Shown here: positions 8,871 to 16,853 of the stretch, piece by piece | How positions within the stretch are numbered: the stretch's first letter is position 1 | Layout: every line of letters begins with the position of its first letter | Origin: Candidatus Poribacteria bacterium | GTDB taxonomy: Bacteria > Poribacteria > WGA-4E > JAJDTR01 | NCBI GenBank assembly: GCA_022827055.1 | Contig: JAJDTR010000142.1 | Location: forward strand, 1 to 37,355 | Direction: 5' to 3' | DNA: 37,355 nucleotides | Program-made: the position numbers and the translations under genes | Notes under the pieces: generated by a model | What the model was told of the DNA's origin: nothing | The model's database searches: none | What the model saw: only the letters and a program-made list of their open reading frames with translations

Positions 8871-9353
8871 TCACTGCCTGTTGGTATGCTCCCACGATGC
8901 AGTAATCTCACGCGCTCGTGTTGTGGCGGTCTGCCAATCCAGCGGTTCCTTAAACTGAAACACGAAATCTCCGTGGAGAAAATAGGATTTTACTACCCCT
9001 TCAGGCGTTTCGGAAAAAAGTTTGTGGGGTGCAAACTGGTCGACTGCAAAACCCGGATATAGGGACATAAGCCTTCTCTCGCCGGCGTCATTTGTGTAAT
9101 AAATACCCGTCCAGATAGCCGACGTTTCTAGCTGTCTCTCGTCCCTTTCATGAATTTTGTCATGGCAAGATCTGCAAACCGCTTGAAGATCTTGAGGAGC
9201 TTCGTCGCCAAAACTGTCGTAATTTAGATGGTGTGCTATCGTTGCCCGGTTTTCACAGTGAAGAATCCGACATTGATGCTTGGCATCTTCAAGGCAAATC
9301 GCACGCCTTTCTTTCCATTCACCAGTTGTGTAATATTTTTGTCTATCAATCAT
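8871..9353 (-). CDS. HNH-type nuclease domain protein
   Basis: A 160-residue protein. Residues 28-68 show an HNH/zinc-ribbon arrangement: C28 and C33, H41-H42-L-N-Y as the catalytic His region, D54-L, then C60-x-x-C63-H64 and H68. The remaining 90 residues have no recognised domain. HNH proteins of this size occur as homing-type or stand-alone nucleases and in defence systems; no intein, intron, methylase or phage gene is next to it. It could therefore be a domesticated or orphan nuclease. DNA cleavage is inferred from the motif only. Confidence 0.8.
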   Translation of the reverse strand: MIDRQKYYTTGEWKERRAICLEDAKHQCRILHCENRATIAHHLNYDSFGDEAPQDLQAVCRSCHDKIHERDERQLETSAIWTGIYYTNDAGERRLMSLYPGFAVDQFAPHKLFSETPEGVVKSYFLHGDFVFQFKEPLDWQTATTRAREITASWEHTNRQ

Positions 9354-9481
9354 TATATTAGCCGTTTCCCGCTCTGAAGGCGCGGTCAGTTGTAAAAATC
9401 TAACTTTAGTTCACCGCTGTATAGATTAACCTAGGCTAACGCACACTTGACAACTTTACCGTATCTGCGCTTTTCCGATTC

Positions 9482-11092
9482 CTACTTATCCCCGTCCGCA
9501 TATTCAAACTGGAATGCATAAAGGCTCGCCTGATGCAGGTGGAACACGACGCGCACCGGCTTGTTCCACAACGCTCGGACGTCGCTGCTGCCGTTCCACC
9601 GCACCGTATGCCAAATCTGCTTCGGGTCGTCGGAATATACCGGGTCGCAATCCTCGACTGAAAAGCCCTCATACGGCTTGAATTGGGGATCGAGCACCTC
9701 AACCCTAATATAGCCGCCGTAAGCCTCGGCGTTGAGCTTGAGCGTGTCGCCCTCGAAAACGAACTGCCGCGTGGTGACCTCACCCCGTTCGTACGACGGC
9801 TTCAGTTCCGCCCAGCCGTCCTCGCGCAGGATGAGGATGCCGACGGAGCAGGCGCCCATTCGGGGATAGGTTCCCAGGGCGTCAACGAGCATCTGTCGAT
9901 TAGCAGTCGCCCGCTCGTAATTCTCCTCCGGCGCCATGGTGTTGTTGGGACGCTGTTTTTCGGGACGCGCGCCGTAGACGATAAACGTCTTGCCGTCGTG
10001 AACGAGTTGACCGGCTACGCTGTCGTTCAGGAACCCGTAATCGTAGTTGCCGGGTCTACCCGTGTCTGCCCACGGACCGTCGTCGCCCGCGCGCCGCCAG
10101 TGCTTCCCGTCTCGGCTGGCGAACAATGAGAGGTGAGCGTAGGCGTGGTCGTGCCAATTCCAGTCTCCGGGGGCACAGCGTATAGGCTCGGCCATGAACT
10201 CCGTCGCCACGCCGATGTATTGACCGCCGACTTTGCGCACCGACATGTCGTGAAACTCGAGGTGGGGCGGGAGGTTCGGCTCCCAGTCCACGGAGAGCAC
10301 CACCTCTTTCGGCGACCAGTGCATAAAGTCCGGGCTTTCCTGGCGTCCAATCTGGCGCTTGCGGTGCAGCATGTTCCAGTGGTGCGAATATTGGCTGTAA
10401 GTGATCCACTTCTGAATGGACTCGTCCCAGATGGGGCGCTGGTAGTGGTGATGTTGGTAGGGCGTGTTTTCGTTGATTGTGTTCCACTGCAAACCATCGG
10501 AGGATACGCGAAAAACGGTTTTCTTTTCGGGGCCCCTGCTCACATCCCCCGGATTGTTAATCATGAGGAATTTACGTTCTACCTCGCTCTGGTCGTAATT
10601 CAACGCCAACCCGACGTGGTGACCCGAGTTGTCCAGGACGATGTTCGTGGCTTTGTGATCCTCGAAAGGAATGCACTTTTCGCTCAACGGCTTTTCCCAA
10701 TGCAGGGGATCGTCCGCCTCGGCGTAGCACAACGCTCGGGTGCGATCCTTCACGTACCACAACTTGAACTTTTTGTCGTCCGGGTCTTGCACAGCCGACA
10801 CGGGAAAAATGCCGCCGCGCAGTTCCCACGGGAGCTCCAGTGTTTTGATGATGGGTTCGTCGGGGCGGTCGGGTTTGGGAAAGACGCGCGTCACGCCGTC
10901 AAACCGGTCAAGGATGAAGTTATCCAAAAACAACTGCTTCTCCGTGCCGATGTGGAGGAAGGGCACTTTGTAGTCCGGCGGTATGTAGGGATACAGGATG
11001 TCGACGGGGCGCTTCCCGCTTACGATGTCTTCGGTCTTCCGTTGAATATCCAGTTGTTCGGTAGGGCTTTTTCGTTCGGGTTTTTCAATCAT
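9482..11092 (-). CDS. Glycosidase-like five-bladed beta-propeller protein (paralogue 2)
   Basis: A 536-residue protein, the longest of the four propeller paralogues, with about 45 extra N-terminal residues and no signal peptide. Signature segments: KQLFLDNFILDRFDGVTRVF (52-71), FKLWYVKD (109-116), LCYAEADDPLHW (121-132) and FSVEDC (477-482), with VRW about 15 residues later. The DG of the first S-x-DG-x-x-W repeat is changed to DP. Related enzymes of the GH32/43/62/68-like fold act on furanosides or pentosides, but no catalytic residues can be assigned here. AAAGGA lies upstream of the ATG. A solo end of the ATACCATTT element starts 21 bp upstream of the start codon. Confidence 0.75.
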   Translation of the reverse strand: MIEKPERKSPTEQLDIQRKTEDIVSGKRPVDILYPYIPPDYKVPFLHIGTEKQLFLDNFILDRFDGVTRVFPKPDRPDEPIIKTLELPWELRGGIFPVSAVQDPDDKKFKLWYVKDRTRALCYAEADDPLHWEKPLSEKCIPFEDHKATNIVLDNSGHHVGLALNYDQSEVERKFLMINNPGDVSRGPEKKTVFRVSSDGLQWNTINENTPYQHHHYQRPIWDESIQKWITYSQYSHHWNMLHRKRQIGRQESPDFMHWSPKEVVLSVDWEPNLPPHLEFHDMSVRKVGGQYIGVATEFMAEPIRCAPGDWNWHDHAYAHLSLFASRDGKHWRRAGDDGPWADTGRPGNYDYGFLNDSVAGQLVHDGKTFIVYGARPEKQRPNNTMAPEENYERATANRQMLVDALGTYPRMGACSVGILILREDGWAELKPSYERGEVTTRQFVFEGDTLKLNAEAYGGYIRVEVLDPQFKPYEGFSVEDCDPVYSDDPKQIWHTVRWNGSSDVRALWNKPVRVVFHLHQASLYAFQFEYADGDK

Positions 11093-11112
11093 GGAGTTTT
11101 CCTTTTGATACT

Positions 11113-11135
11113 ATACCATTTCCCTTGAATAATAG
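11113..11135. repeat. Solo end of the ATACCATTT element
   Basis: ATACCATTTCCCTTGAATAA matches the left terminal sequence of the elements at 20280-20405 and 31203-31408. No matching right end (AAATGGTAT) is found in the following 300 bp, so this is a remnant or a solo end. Confidence 0.55.
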
Positions 11136-11154
11136 TTCTTTATTTTCCACAGAT

Positions 11155-11260
11155 CGTAGGTTGGGTTGAACGGAATTCGTTAATGATCGCTAATCTTAGA
11201 GGCGTTTCCGATTCCCCACTTTACATGAACATGCCAAAAAAATGAGTGAAACCCAACATG
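11155..11260. repeat. GTTGGGTT-ended element of about 105 bp, copy 1
   Basis: Begins CGTAGGTTGGGTTGAACG and ends GAGTGAAACCCAACATG; the ends are inverted repeats (GTTGGGTT/AACCCAAC). Two further copies of nearly the same length lie at 17114-17218 and 30294-30397. The core TTAGAGGCGTTT is the reverse complement of AAACGCCTCTAA in the 30294 copy. Confidence 0.75.
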
Positions 11261-11399
11261 GATCGTAAATTCTACCGCCATGAGACATCCTCTAAATGAG
11301 ATGCGTTTCCCTTATATATCGTCCCAATCGCGCGACTTCAAGACCAATGAGGGACGGTACAGGGGCCGTCCCCTACATTCTTCGGAGAATGCGCTTGAA

Positions 11400-12230
11400 T
11401 TAAAAACCGTTCTTTATTTTCCCCCAGGTTGTCGAGAGTTTGCCACCGGGTTCGACGGCCAGGAACGCGCCCTTCGCGTTGCTCATAACCTGATCGGCGG
11501 TCAGCGCTTTATCATACACACGGACAATGGAGAACGATCCGTTGAAGGTGCGGCGCCGTTCGTCATACGAATTCGCGCCGATGGAAATGTCGTTCAGCGG
11601 CAGTCGATTGTCGAAATCCACACCGGGACCTTTAGCGACTTCCTTTCCGTCTTGGTAGGCTATAATCGACTTTTTGTCGGTGCCGACAATGGAGATCCAC
11701 GTCCACACATCCTCTTCCAAGACTATCTTTAGCGCTTGTCCGGTTTTGCCGCCCTTGGCATGGATTGACATATCGAGATTTTGACCGTTTCCCAAAAGCC
11801 AAAGGCGAAGCCCCTGTCTTCCTTCCCTCGGGCTGTTTTGGAATCCGGCGAAGTGATGTTCCTCAACATAAAGACCGCCGTTGCGTTTGCAGAGAAACTC
11901 CAAGGTCCAATCTTCCACAAACAGTTTGGGATTCCTCGCCACCGGTCCGCCAAAGGTCTCTTTCGATTTCCTTGTAGTGTAATACTTCACGTTGTCATGG
12001 TTAATCCCGAGCGCGGGGATTCTGATTCTCCCCTCTTCAAGCTTCGGAGCTTGGTCGGCGGGGAGTAGTGTTCCACCCGCCTCGCCAAGGTTTTTCCAAC
12101 CCTTGGGATGATGGTTGTTGTCCGAGGCGTCAAGGTAGAGTAGGGCGCCGGGGACAGCGTCGGCAAGTGCGACGGTGCACGCGATCACAAAGAGAAAAAG
12201 CGTGGTCAAGGTCAAAGCAACTTTTTTCAT
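11400..12230 (-). CDS. Secreted LamG/ConA-like lectin protein (paralogue A)
   Basis: A 276-residue secreted protein. A Sec signal of about 24 residues ends in ALADA before VPG, then comes a short N-terminal strand LLYLDASDN and a LamG-like (laminin G, concanavalin A-like) jelly-roll from about residue 95 (DWTLEFLCKRNG) to SIVRVYDKALTADQV, the usual closing strand and helix. The C-terminus KLSTTWGKIKNGF recurs in the two paralogues at 14754 and 16020. These domains usually bind carbohydrate or protein; no enzyme domain is attached. Paralogue A is clearly more diverged than the other two are from each other. AGGAAA precedes the ATG. Confidence 0.88.
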   Translation of the reverse strand: MKKVALTLTTLFLFVIACTVALADAVPGALLYLDASDNNHHPKGWKNLGEAGGTLLPADQAPKLEEGRIRIPALGINHDNVKYYTTRKSKETFGGPVARNPKLFVEDWTLEFLCKRNGGLYVEEHHFAGFQNSPREGRQGLRLWLLGNGQNLDMSIHAKGGKTGQALKIVLEEDVWTWISIVGTDKKSIIAYQDGKEVAKGPGVDFDNRLPLNDISIGANSYDERRRTFNGSFSIVRVYDKALTADQVMSNAKGAFLAVEPGGKLSTTWGKIKNGF

Positions 12231-12524
12231 TTTGGTATTTTCCTATTTTAGTGGTTTTCTCGGTAAGTATATAATTTAATGAAGTAGTGGCCTAGTCGCG
12301 ACCTGGAGATCGCTCCTACCGGTTGGCGTAAGGCGTTTACGGCACACGGGGATCTCTATCGCGTTCCTTATCCAGTCACTTGATCCTACTACCTTAATCC
12401 AATGCCATATTCTTTTGGCGAGTAAACCATTTAGATGGTTGAGGTAAAATTCGGTCACTAACGGAGTAATGAATTAAGTTCGGGGGTCGGGCTAGAAGCC
12501 CGACCTACCGAAATGGGACGCAGC
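12231..12524. repeat. Palindromic repeats between the LamG and peptidase genes
   Basis: GTCGCGACCTGGAGATCGCT at 12296 is the GATCTCCAGGTCGCG module in reverse orientation, followed by GATCTCTATCGCGTTCCTTA (12351-12370). At 12486-12505, GTCGGGCT-AGA-AGCCCGAC is a perfect hairpin, also seen at 34242-34260. It lies just after the stop of the S9 peptidase gene and could act as a transcript end, but has no U-tract. Confidence 0.6.
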
Positions 12525-14420
12525 CTAGGTTAGATGCTTGCGGAACCAGCGTAGTTTCCGTTCAAGACGGTCTCTGTGCCCGCCTTTATTTTCGAATAGG
12601 TCATGCCCTTCGTCTTTGTACAGAACATACTCGACCGTTTTGCCGGCGCCCGCTAGGTAGTTTGCATACATTTGGGCTTCAACCGGCTCATCATGCTCGC
12701 CCTGGAAGAGTAAGACGGGGGTTTCAACCTGTTCCACGTAGCAGATGCCACTCGTCAAAAACCAATCTGGAACCTGCAAACTAGCTTTCCATTTGTCATC
12801 CTCTCGAACGGCGTTACGTCCAACATGAAGACCAAGCTCGAACAGATTCGTGTAACCGTAACTTCCTCCGGACAGGACGGCTGCCCGGAACTGATTTGTC
12901 TGCCCAATAATGTACGCGCCGAGAATCGCGCCGTAACTGAAACCGCTCAGCGCGATGTTTGACGGATCACATTTCCCGTTCTGGGCGAGCCACTCAATGC
13001 CGCTCATGACATCTCTGTAGTTCATCTCTTCATTGGGTGGCTCAACGTATCGATACTGTTGACTGCCGCGAAAGTCCGGCGCAAAGATTTGAAAGCCCTG
13101 TGTGGTCAACCAATCCCACTCAGCATCGCTAATCGCCTGGCCCGCTCCGACAGGGCCGCCATGCAGAAAAACGATGGTTGGACGTTTCGCGCTCATTGAA
13201 TGACCGCAGGGAGAAACAACCACGCCCTGCAGCACCAAGCCGTCGTAAGACTGCCACTCGACAACGCCTGACGTTGGCAGCCGGTATTCATCAAGCTGAT
13301 CCGTATAGTGGGTGACCGCCTTCGATTGTCCCGAATCGATTGAGATTGCATAAACATCTCGAAGGTTGTTTAGACCCTCCCAATGAATCAGAAGTGTTTT
13401 CCCGTCTTGACTGATGCCTCCAAGATAGGTCCAACCGGTCCAGTCTACCACCTCTTCGGTACGTTTCGTGGCGGTATCTACGCAGACCACGCGATGGCTC
13501 AAACCCTTTAGACCGTTGAAAAACAGCTTCCGGCTATCGTGGCTCCAGTATGCGACTTGGTCACACCAATATTCTTCGCTCAGTATCTGTATCTGGTCCG
13601 AATCCCGCTCCATCATGGCGCACACGGGACGGACTTCAACCGGGTACGGCGAATATCCGAAAGCCAGTTTCTTTCCGTCAGGAGACCACTTTACCAATCC
13701 CATCTCGCCTGCGCCGGGGCCAACGCGACTATTTTTATTGCCGTCTTTGAGGTGAATATCAAAGAGATGATAATCGAAAATCCAATGCCCCGTTTCAAAA
13801 GAAAACTTCTCGGTGATTTCGACCTGAGTCGATGGACGCTCGGAAAGAACCGTCAGCCAGTCACCGGACGGATGCCAAGCGACGCACTCGTAAGTTTCGT
13901 CGGGGTCAGCCGCTTTTTCGAAGGTAGCATCTCCCGTCCGGACTTCAAGAACAACAAGGGCATCGGCGCTTGCAGCGGGCGAGAAATTCACGACCTCAAC
14001 GCCTTCTGAACCCTCATTCGAGCCGGATTCCGTCCCTTCCGAATCCCGCTCGACAAGCGCAGCTAGAAACATTCCGTCAAATGACCACTCAAGCGTATGA
14101 CCGCCATACGTCCACTCTCCGGTTTTCACCGAACCTATGCTCTCACCCAAATGCCGTTCGGCGCCATCCACGCATCGTATGAAGACTCCGGACTGGTTTG
14201 GTTTCAGATAAGCGATCGCATTCGGATCGGTAGGCGACCACTTCGGGCAATCTCCAACAAACGAGGTCTCAACGCACCATGTTTCCAGATTGAATACGGT
14301 GATGTTTCCCTCGTACCTGTATGCTGCCCGCGCCGCGTCCGGCGAGAGGTGGCATCTGCCGCGGGCAACCCCTGAAAACGGAAAGGACAGCACGTCATCA
14401 ATAGCAATTGATCTGCGCAT
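12525..14420 (-). CDS. S9-family serine peptidase (prolyl oligopeptidase/acylaminoacyl-peptidase type)
   Basis: A 631-residue cytoplasmic-type protein. Residues 1 to about 390 are WD/DPP-like beta-propeller repeats with SPDA, SPTDPN, WSPDGKKLAF and ISQDGKTLL strand ends. The C-terminal alpha/beta hydrolase domain has the oxyanion-hole segment FLHGG (418-422), nucleophile elbow G-F-S495-Y-G, D577 in GEHD and H606 in EGHD. The catalytic triad is complete, so peptidase or acyl-peptide hydrolase activity is likely. AGGATA precedes the ATG at 14420. Its first 17 codons and upstream region are duplicated in tandem (14372-14590). It separates LamG paralogue A from the other two, all on one strand. 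Confidence 0.9.
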   Translation of the reverse strand: MRRSIAIDDVLSFPFSGVARGRCHLSPDAARAAYRYEGNITVFNLETWCVETSFVGDCPKWSPTDPNAIAYLKPNQSGVFIRCVDGAERHLGESIGSVKTGEWTYGGHTLEWSFDGMFLAALVERDSEGTESGSNEGSEGVEVVNFSPAASADALVVLEVRTGDATFEKAADPDETYECVAWHPSGDWLTVLSERPSTQVEITEKFSFETGHWIFDYHLFDIHLKDGNKNSRVGPGAGEMGLVKWSPDGKKLAFGYSPYPVEVRPVCAMMERDSDQIQILSEEYWCDQVAYWSHDSRKLFFNGLKGLSHRVVCVDTATKRTEEVVDWTGWTYLGGISQDGKTLLIHWEGLNNLRDVYAISIDSGQSKAVTHYTDQLDEYRLPTSGVVEWQSYDGLVLQGVVVSPCGHSMSAKRPTIVFLHGGPVGAGQAISDAEWDWLTTQGFQIFAPDFRGSQQYRYVEPPNEEMNYRDVMSGIEWLAQNGKCDPSNIALSGFSYGAILGAYIIGQTNQFRAAVLSGGSYGYTNLFELGLHVGRNAVREDDKWKASLQVPDWFLTSGICYVEQVETPVLLFQGEHDEPVEAQMYANYLAGAGKTVEYVLYKDEGHDLFENKGGHRDRLERKLRWFRKHLT

Positions 14421-14590
14421 GCGCGTATCCTATACAGCGTTGAACCCACTGTAGGGTGGGCACTGCCCACCAGCCTTTAAGCTGAAAACGGAAAGGATAG
14501 CGCGTCATCAATAGCAAATGATTTGCGCATGCACGTATCCTTCACAGCGTTGAACCCGCAGTAGGGTGGGCACTGCCCACCAGCCTCTAA
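14372..14590. repeat. 110-bp tandem duplication over the start of the S9 peptidase gene
   Basis: CTGAAAACGG starts at 14372 and again at 14482. Both copies then run through the coding start, the ribosome binding site, CAGCGTTGAACCC and the palindrome GTAGGGTGGGCACTGCCCAC, ending CAGCCTTTAA or CAGCCTCTAA. There are about a dozen differences between copies. Confidence 0.9.
14477..14530 (-). pseudogene. Orphan 5' fragment of the S9 peptidase gene (17 codons)
   Basis: In the upstream copy of the duplication, the ATG at 14530 opens MRKSFAIDDALSFPFSA and stops at a TAA made by the duplication junction; the true gene starts MRRSIAIDDVLSFPFSG. The AGGATA ribosome binding site is retained. It could be a decayed remnant or a translated leader upstream of the real gene. 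The changes are mostly conservative (I to F, V to A). Confidence 0.75.
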
Positions 14591-14753
14591 AATCCCCGGA
14601 GCTAATCAAACGAGTGAATAGCGGGTAGGATTTCTATCGTAGTCACTGTTCATTCCATTGGTCGATAGAGATCTTGAAGGTGTATAGGAACACTGATTAT
14701 TCACACAGGGTCTCGGTGTATACTCTCGCGGAGATAAAGTTTGTAAACCCCTA

Positions 14754-15587
14754 CTAAAGCCCGTTCTTCAGTTTCCCCCACGTCGTTGAGAGCTTGTCTC
14801 CCGGTTCGACGGCGAGGAATACACCTCGCGCGTTTTGCGTGACTTGCGCCGGAGTCAGCGCCTTATCATAAACGCGCACCAAGGAGAATGAACCGTTGAA
14901 CGTCCGACGCCGTTCACTGTACGAATTCGCGCCGATGGAGATTTCGTTGATAGGCAGTTTTACGTTCCAATCGAATCCCCCTTGCTTGCTAATTACCTTG
15001 CCGTCTTGATACGCCACAATCGACTTTTTGTTCTCGCCGACAAGCGTGACCCACGTCCACACGTCTTGCTCCAACTGAATCTTGATCGCTTCGGGGGCTT
15101 GTTTGGAACCCTTGGCATGGATGGAGATGCCAAGCTCTTGCCCGCCGCCGAGTAACCAAAAGCGAATCCCTTGAGCGCCTTCTGCCGGGCTGTTTTGGAA
15201 ACCGGCGAAGTGATGTTCCTCCACAAACAGATTTCCGTTTCGCTTGCAGAGGAACTCAAAAGTCCAGTCCGCCAAGAACAGTCTGGGATTCTTATTGACA
15301 GGACCGCCGAAGGTTTGGCGCGATGCCTCTGCCGTGTAATACATCGCCCTCCGCTCATTGATACCGAGGCGTGCTATTTTGATCGGTCCCTCTTCGAGTT
15401 TGGGCGCCTTGTCGGCTGCAGACAGCGATCCGCCAGCTTCGCCAAGGTTTTTCCAAGCCCTGGGGTGATCGGAGTTGTCGGAGGCATCGAGGATAAGCAC
15501 GGCGCCCGGGACAGCGTCGGCGAATGCAAAGGTGCACGCGGTCGCGACGAGAAACAGCGTGGCCAAGGTCAAAGCAACTTTTTTCAT
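14754..15587 (-). CDS. Secreted LamG/ConA-like lectin protein (paralogue B)
   Basis: 277 residues. The signal peptide ends AFADA before VPGAVLILDASDN; the LamG-like domain runs from DWTFEFLCKRNGNLFVEEHH to SLVRVYDKALTPAQV, with C-terminal KLSTTWGKLKNGL. Over the mature part it is nearly identical to paralogue C (16020), differing by a few residues, while the signal peptide is closer to paralogue A (MKKVALTLATLFL). This suggests duplication with exchange of the 5' end. AGGAAG precedes the ATG. No enzymatic motif; a carbohydrate- or surface-binding role is inferred from the fold. Confidence 0.88.
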   Translation of the reverse strand: MKKVALTLATLFLVATACTFAFADAVPGAVLILDASDNSDHPRAWKNLGEAGGSLSAADKAPKLEEGPIKIARLGINERRAMYYTAEASRQTFGGPVNKNPRLFLADWTFEFLCKRNGNLFVEEHHFAGFQNSPAEGAQGIRFWLLGGGQELGISIHAKGSKQAPEAIKIQLEQDVWTWVTLVGENKKSIVAYQDGKVISKQGGFDWNVKLPINEISIGANSYSERRRTFNGSFSLVRVYDKALTPAQVTQNARGVFLAVEPGDKLSTTWGKLKNGL

Positions 15588-16019
15588 TTTAGCGTCTTCC
15601 TATCTTGATGGTTGAGGTAACAATCTGTCTCTATCCGAGTATTGAATTTAGTTCGTGGGTCGGACGAGGAAGCCTGACCTACAGAGGTTGTAGACCGAGT
15701 ATCTCGTGTTGTGTGGGCGAGTTGGAAGCCCGCCCTACCAAGATTGAGGAAAAAGTTTCTTGCGCCGATCCCACAAGTTTATTACTCAGCGAGAGAGCCG
15801 CTTTGTGGTTTTTTAGATTGACAGTGCGTATGGGATGTTATGATGATTGTCTGAACCGTGATTTATAGGATTATGGGATTACCTTGATTTCTTGTGATTT
15901 GTTGCCAATCATACGTTGACTAAACCATTACCCAGAAGCCCACTAGCATATCGGGAAGAAACCGAGTTTTGAGGAAAAACTCGGTTTCGATATGCGTCAA
16001 ATACTTAACGAGGCGGCCA
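15588..16019. repeat. Spacer with diverged palindromic repeats
   Basis: GTCGGACGAGGAAGCCTGAC (15660) and GGGCGAGTTGGAAGCCCGCC (15706) are imperfect hairpins of the GTCGGGCT family. TTGTCTGAACCGTGATTTAT (15847) recurs as TTGTCTGAACTGTGATTTAT at 20227, each followed by a GATTACCTTGATT- or GATTGCCATGATT-like stretch. No gene seen. Confidence 0.55.
15958..15988 (-). terminator. Perfect 13-bp hairpin downstream of LamG paralogue C
   Basis: GAAACCGAGTTTT and AAAACTCGGTTTC pair perfectly around a 5-nt loop, about 30 bp beyond the stop codon of the minus-strand LamG gene. The position fits a transcript end, but the T-run after the stem is short. The word AAACCGAGTTTT is also common as a dispersed repeat in other genomes, so a repeat origin is possible. 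Confidence 0.5.
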
Positions 16020-16853
16020 TTAAAAGCCGTTCTTCAGTTTCCCCCACGTCGTTGAGAGCTTGTCTCCCGGTTCGACGGCGAGGAACACACCTCGCGCGTT
16101 TTGCGAGACTTGCGCCGGAGTCAGCGCTTTATCATAAACGCGCACCAAGGAGAATGAACCGTTGAACGTCCGGCGCCGTTCGCTATAAGAATTCGCGCCG
16201 ATGGAGATTTCGTTGATAGGCAGTTTTACATTCCAATCGAATCCCCCTTGCTTGCTAATTACCTTGCCGTCTTGATACGCCACAATCGACTTTTTGTTCT
16301 CGCCTACAAGCGTGATCCACGTCCACACATCTTGCTCCAACTGAATCTTGATCGCTTCGGGGGCTTGTTTGGAGCCCTTGGCGTGGATCGAGATGCCAAG
16401 TTCGTCTCCACCGCCGAGTAACCAAAAGCGAATCCCTTGAGCGCCTTCTCTCGGGCTGTTTTGGAATCCGGCGAAGTGATGTTCCTCAACATACAGATTG
16501 CCGTTTCGCTTGCAGAGGAACTCAAAAGTCCAGTCCGCCAAGAACAGTCTGGGATTCTTATTGACGGGACCGCCGAAGGTTTGTTTTGATGCCTTCGTCG
16601 TGTAATACATCGCCTTCCGCTCATTGATACCGAGGCGTGCGATTTTGATTGGTCCCTCTTCGAGTTCGGGTGCCTTGTCGGCGGCAGACAACGAACCGCC
16701 AGCTTCGCCAAGGTTTTTCCAAGCCTTGGGGTGATCGGGGTTGTCGGAGGCGTCAAGAATCATTACGGCGCCCGGGACAGCGTCGGCATACGCAAAGGTG
16801 CACGCCGCTGCCATAATAAACATCGCAGTGAGGGTTGAAATGACGTTTCTCAT
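16020..16853 (-). CDS. Secreted LamG/ConA-like lectin protein (paralogue C)
   Basis: 277 residues from the ATG at 16853, chosen over the more upstream start at 16961 because it has an AGGAGA ribosome binding site and begins a normal signal peptide (MRNVISTLTAMFIMAAACTF, cleaved after AYADA). The mature part VPGAVMILDASDN to KLSTTWGKLKNGF is a LamG-like jelly-roll almost identical to paralogue B. The signal peptide differs from A and B although the mature proteins B and C match, so the 5' ends have different histories. Followed by a strong hairpin. Confidence 0.88.
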   Translation of the reverse strand: MRNVISTLTAMFIMAAACTFAYADAVPGAVMILDASDNPDHPKAWKNLGEAGGSLSAADKAPELEEGPIKIARLGINERKAMYYTTKASKQTFGGPVNKNPRLFLADWTFEFLCKRNGNLYVEEHHFAGFQNSPREGAQGIRFWLLGGGDELGISIHAKGSKQAPEAIKIQLEQDVWTWITLVGENKKSIVAYQDGKVISKQGGFDWNVKLPINEISIGANSYSERRRTFNGSFSLVRVYDKALTPAQVSQNARGVFLAVEPGDKLSTTWGKLKNGF

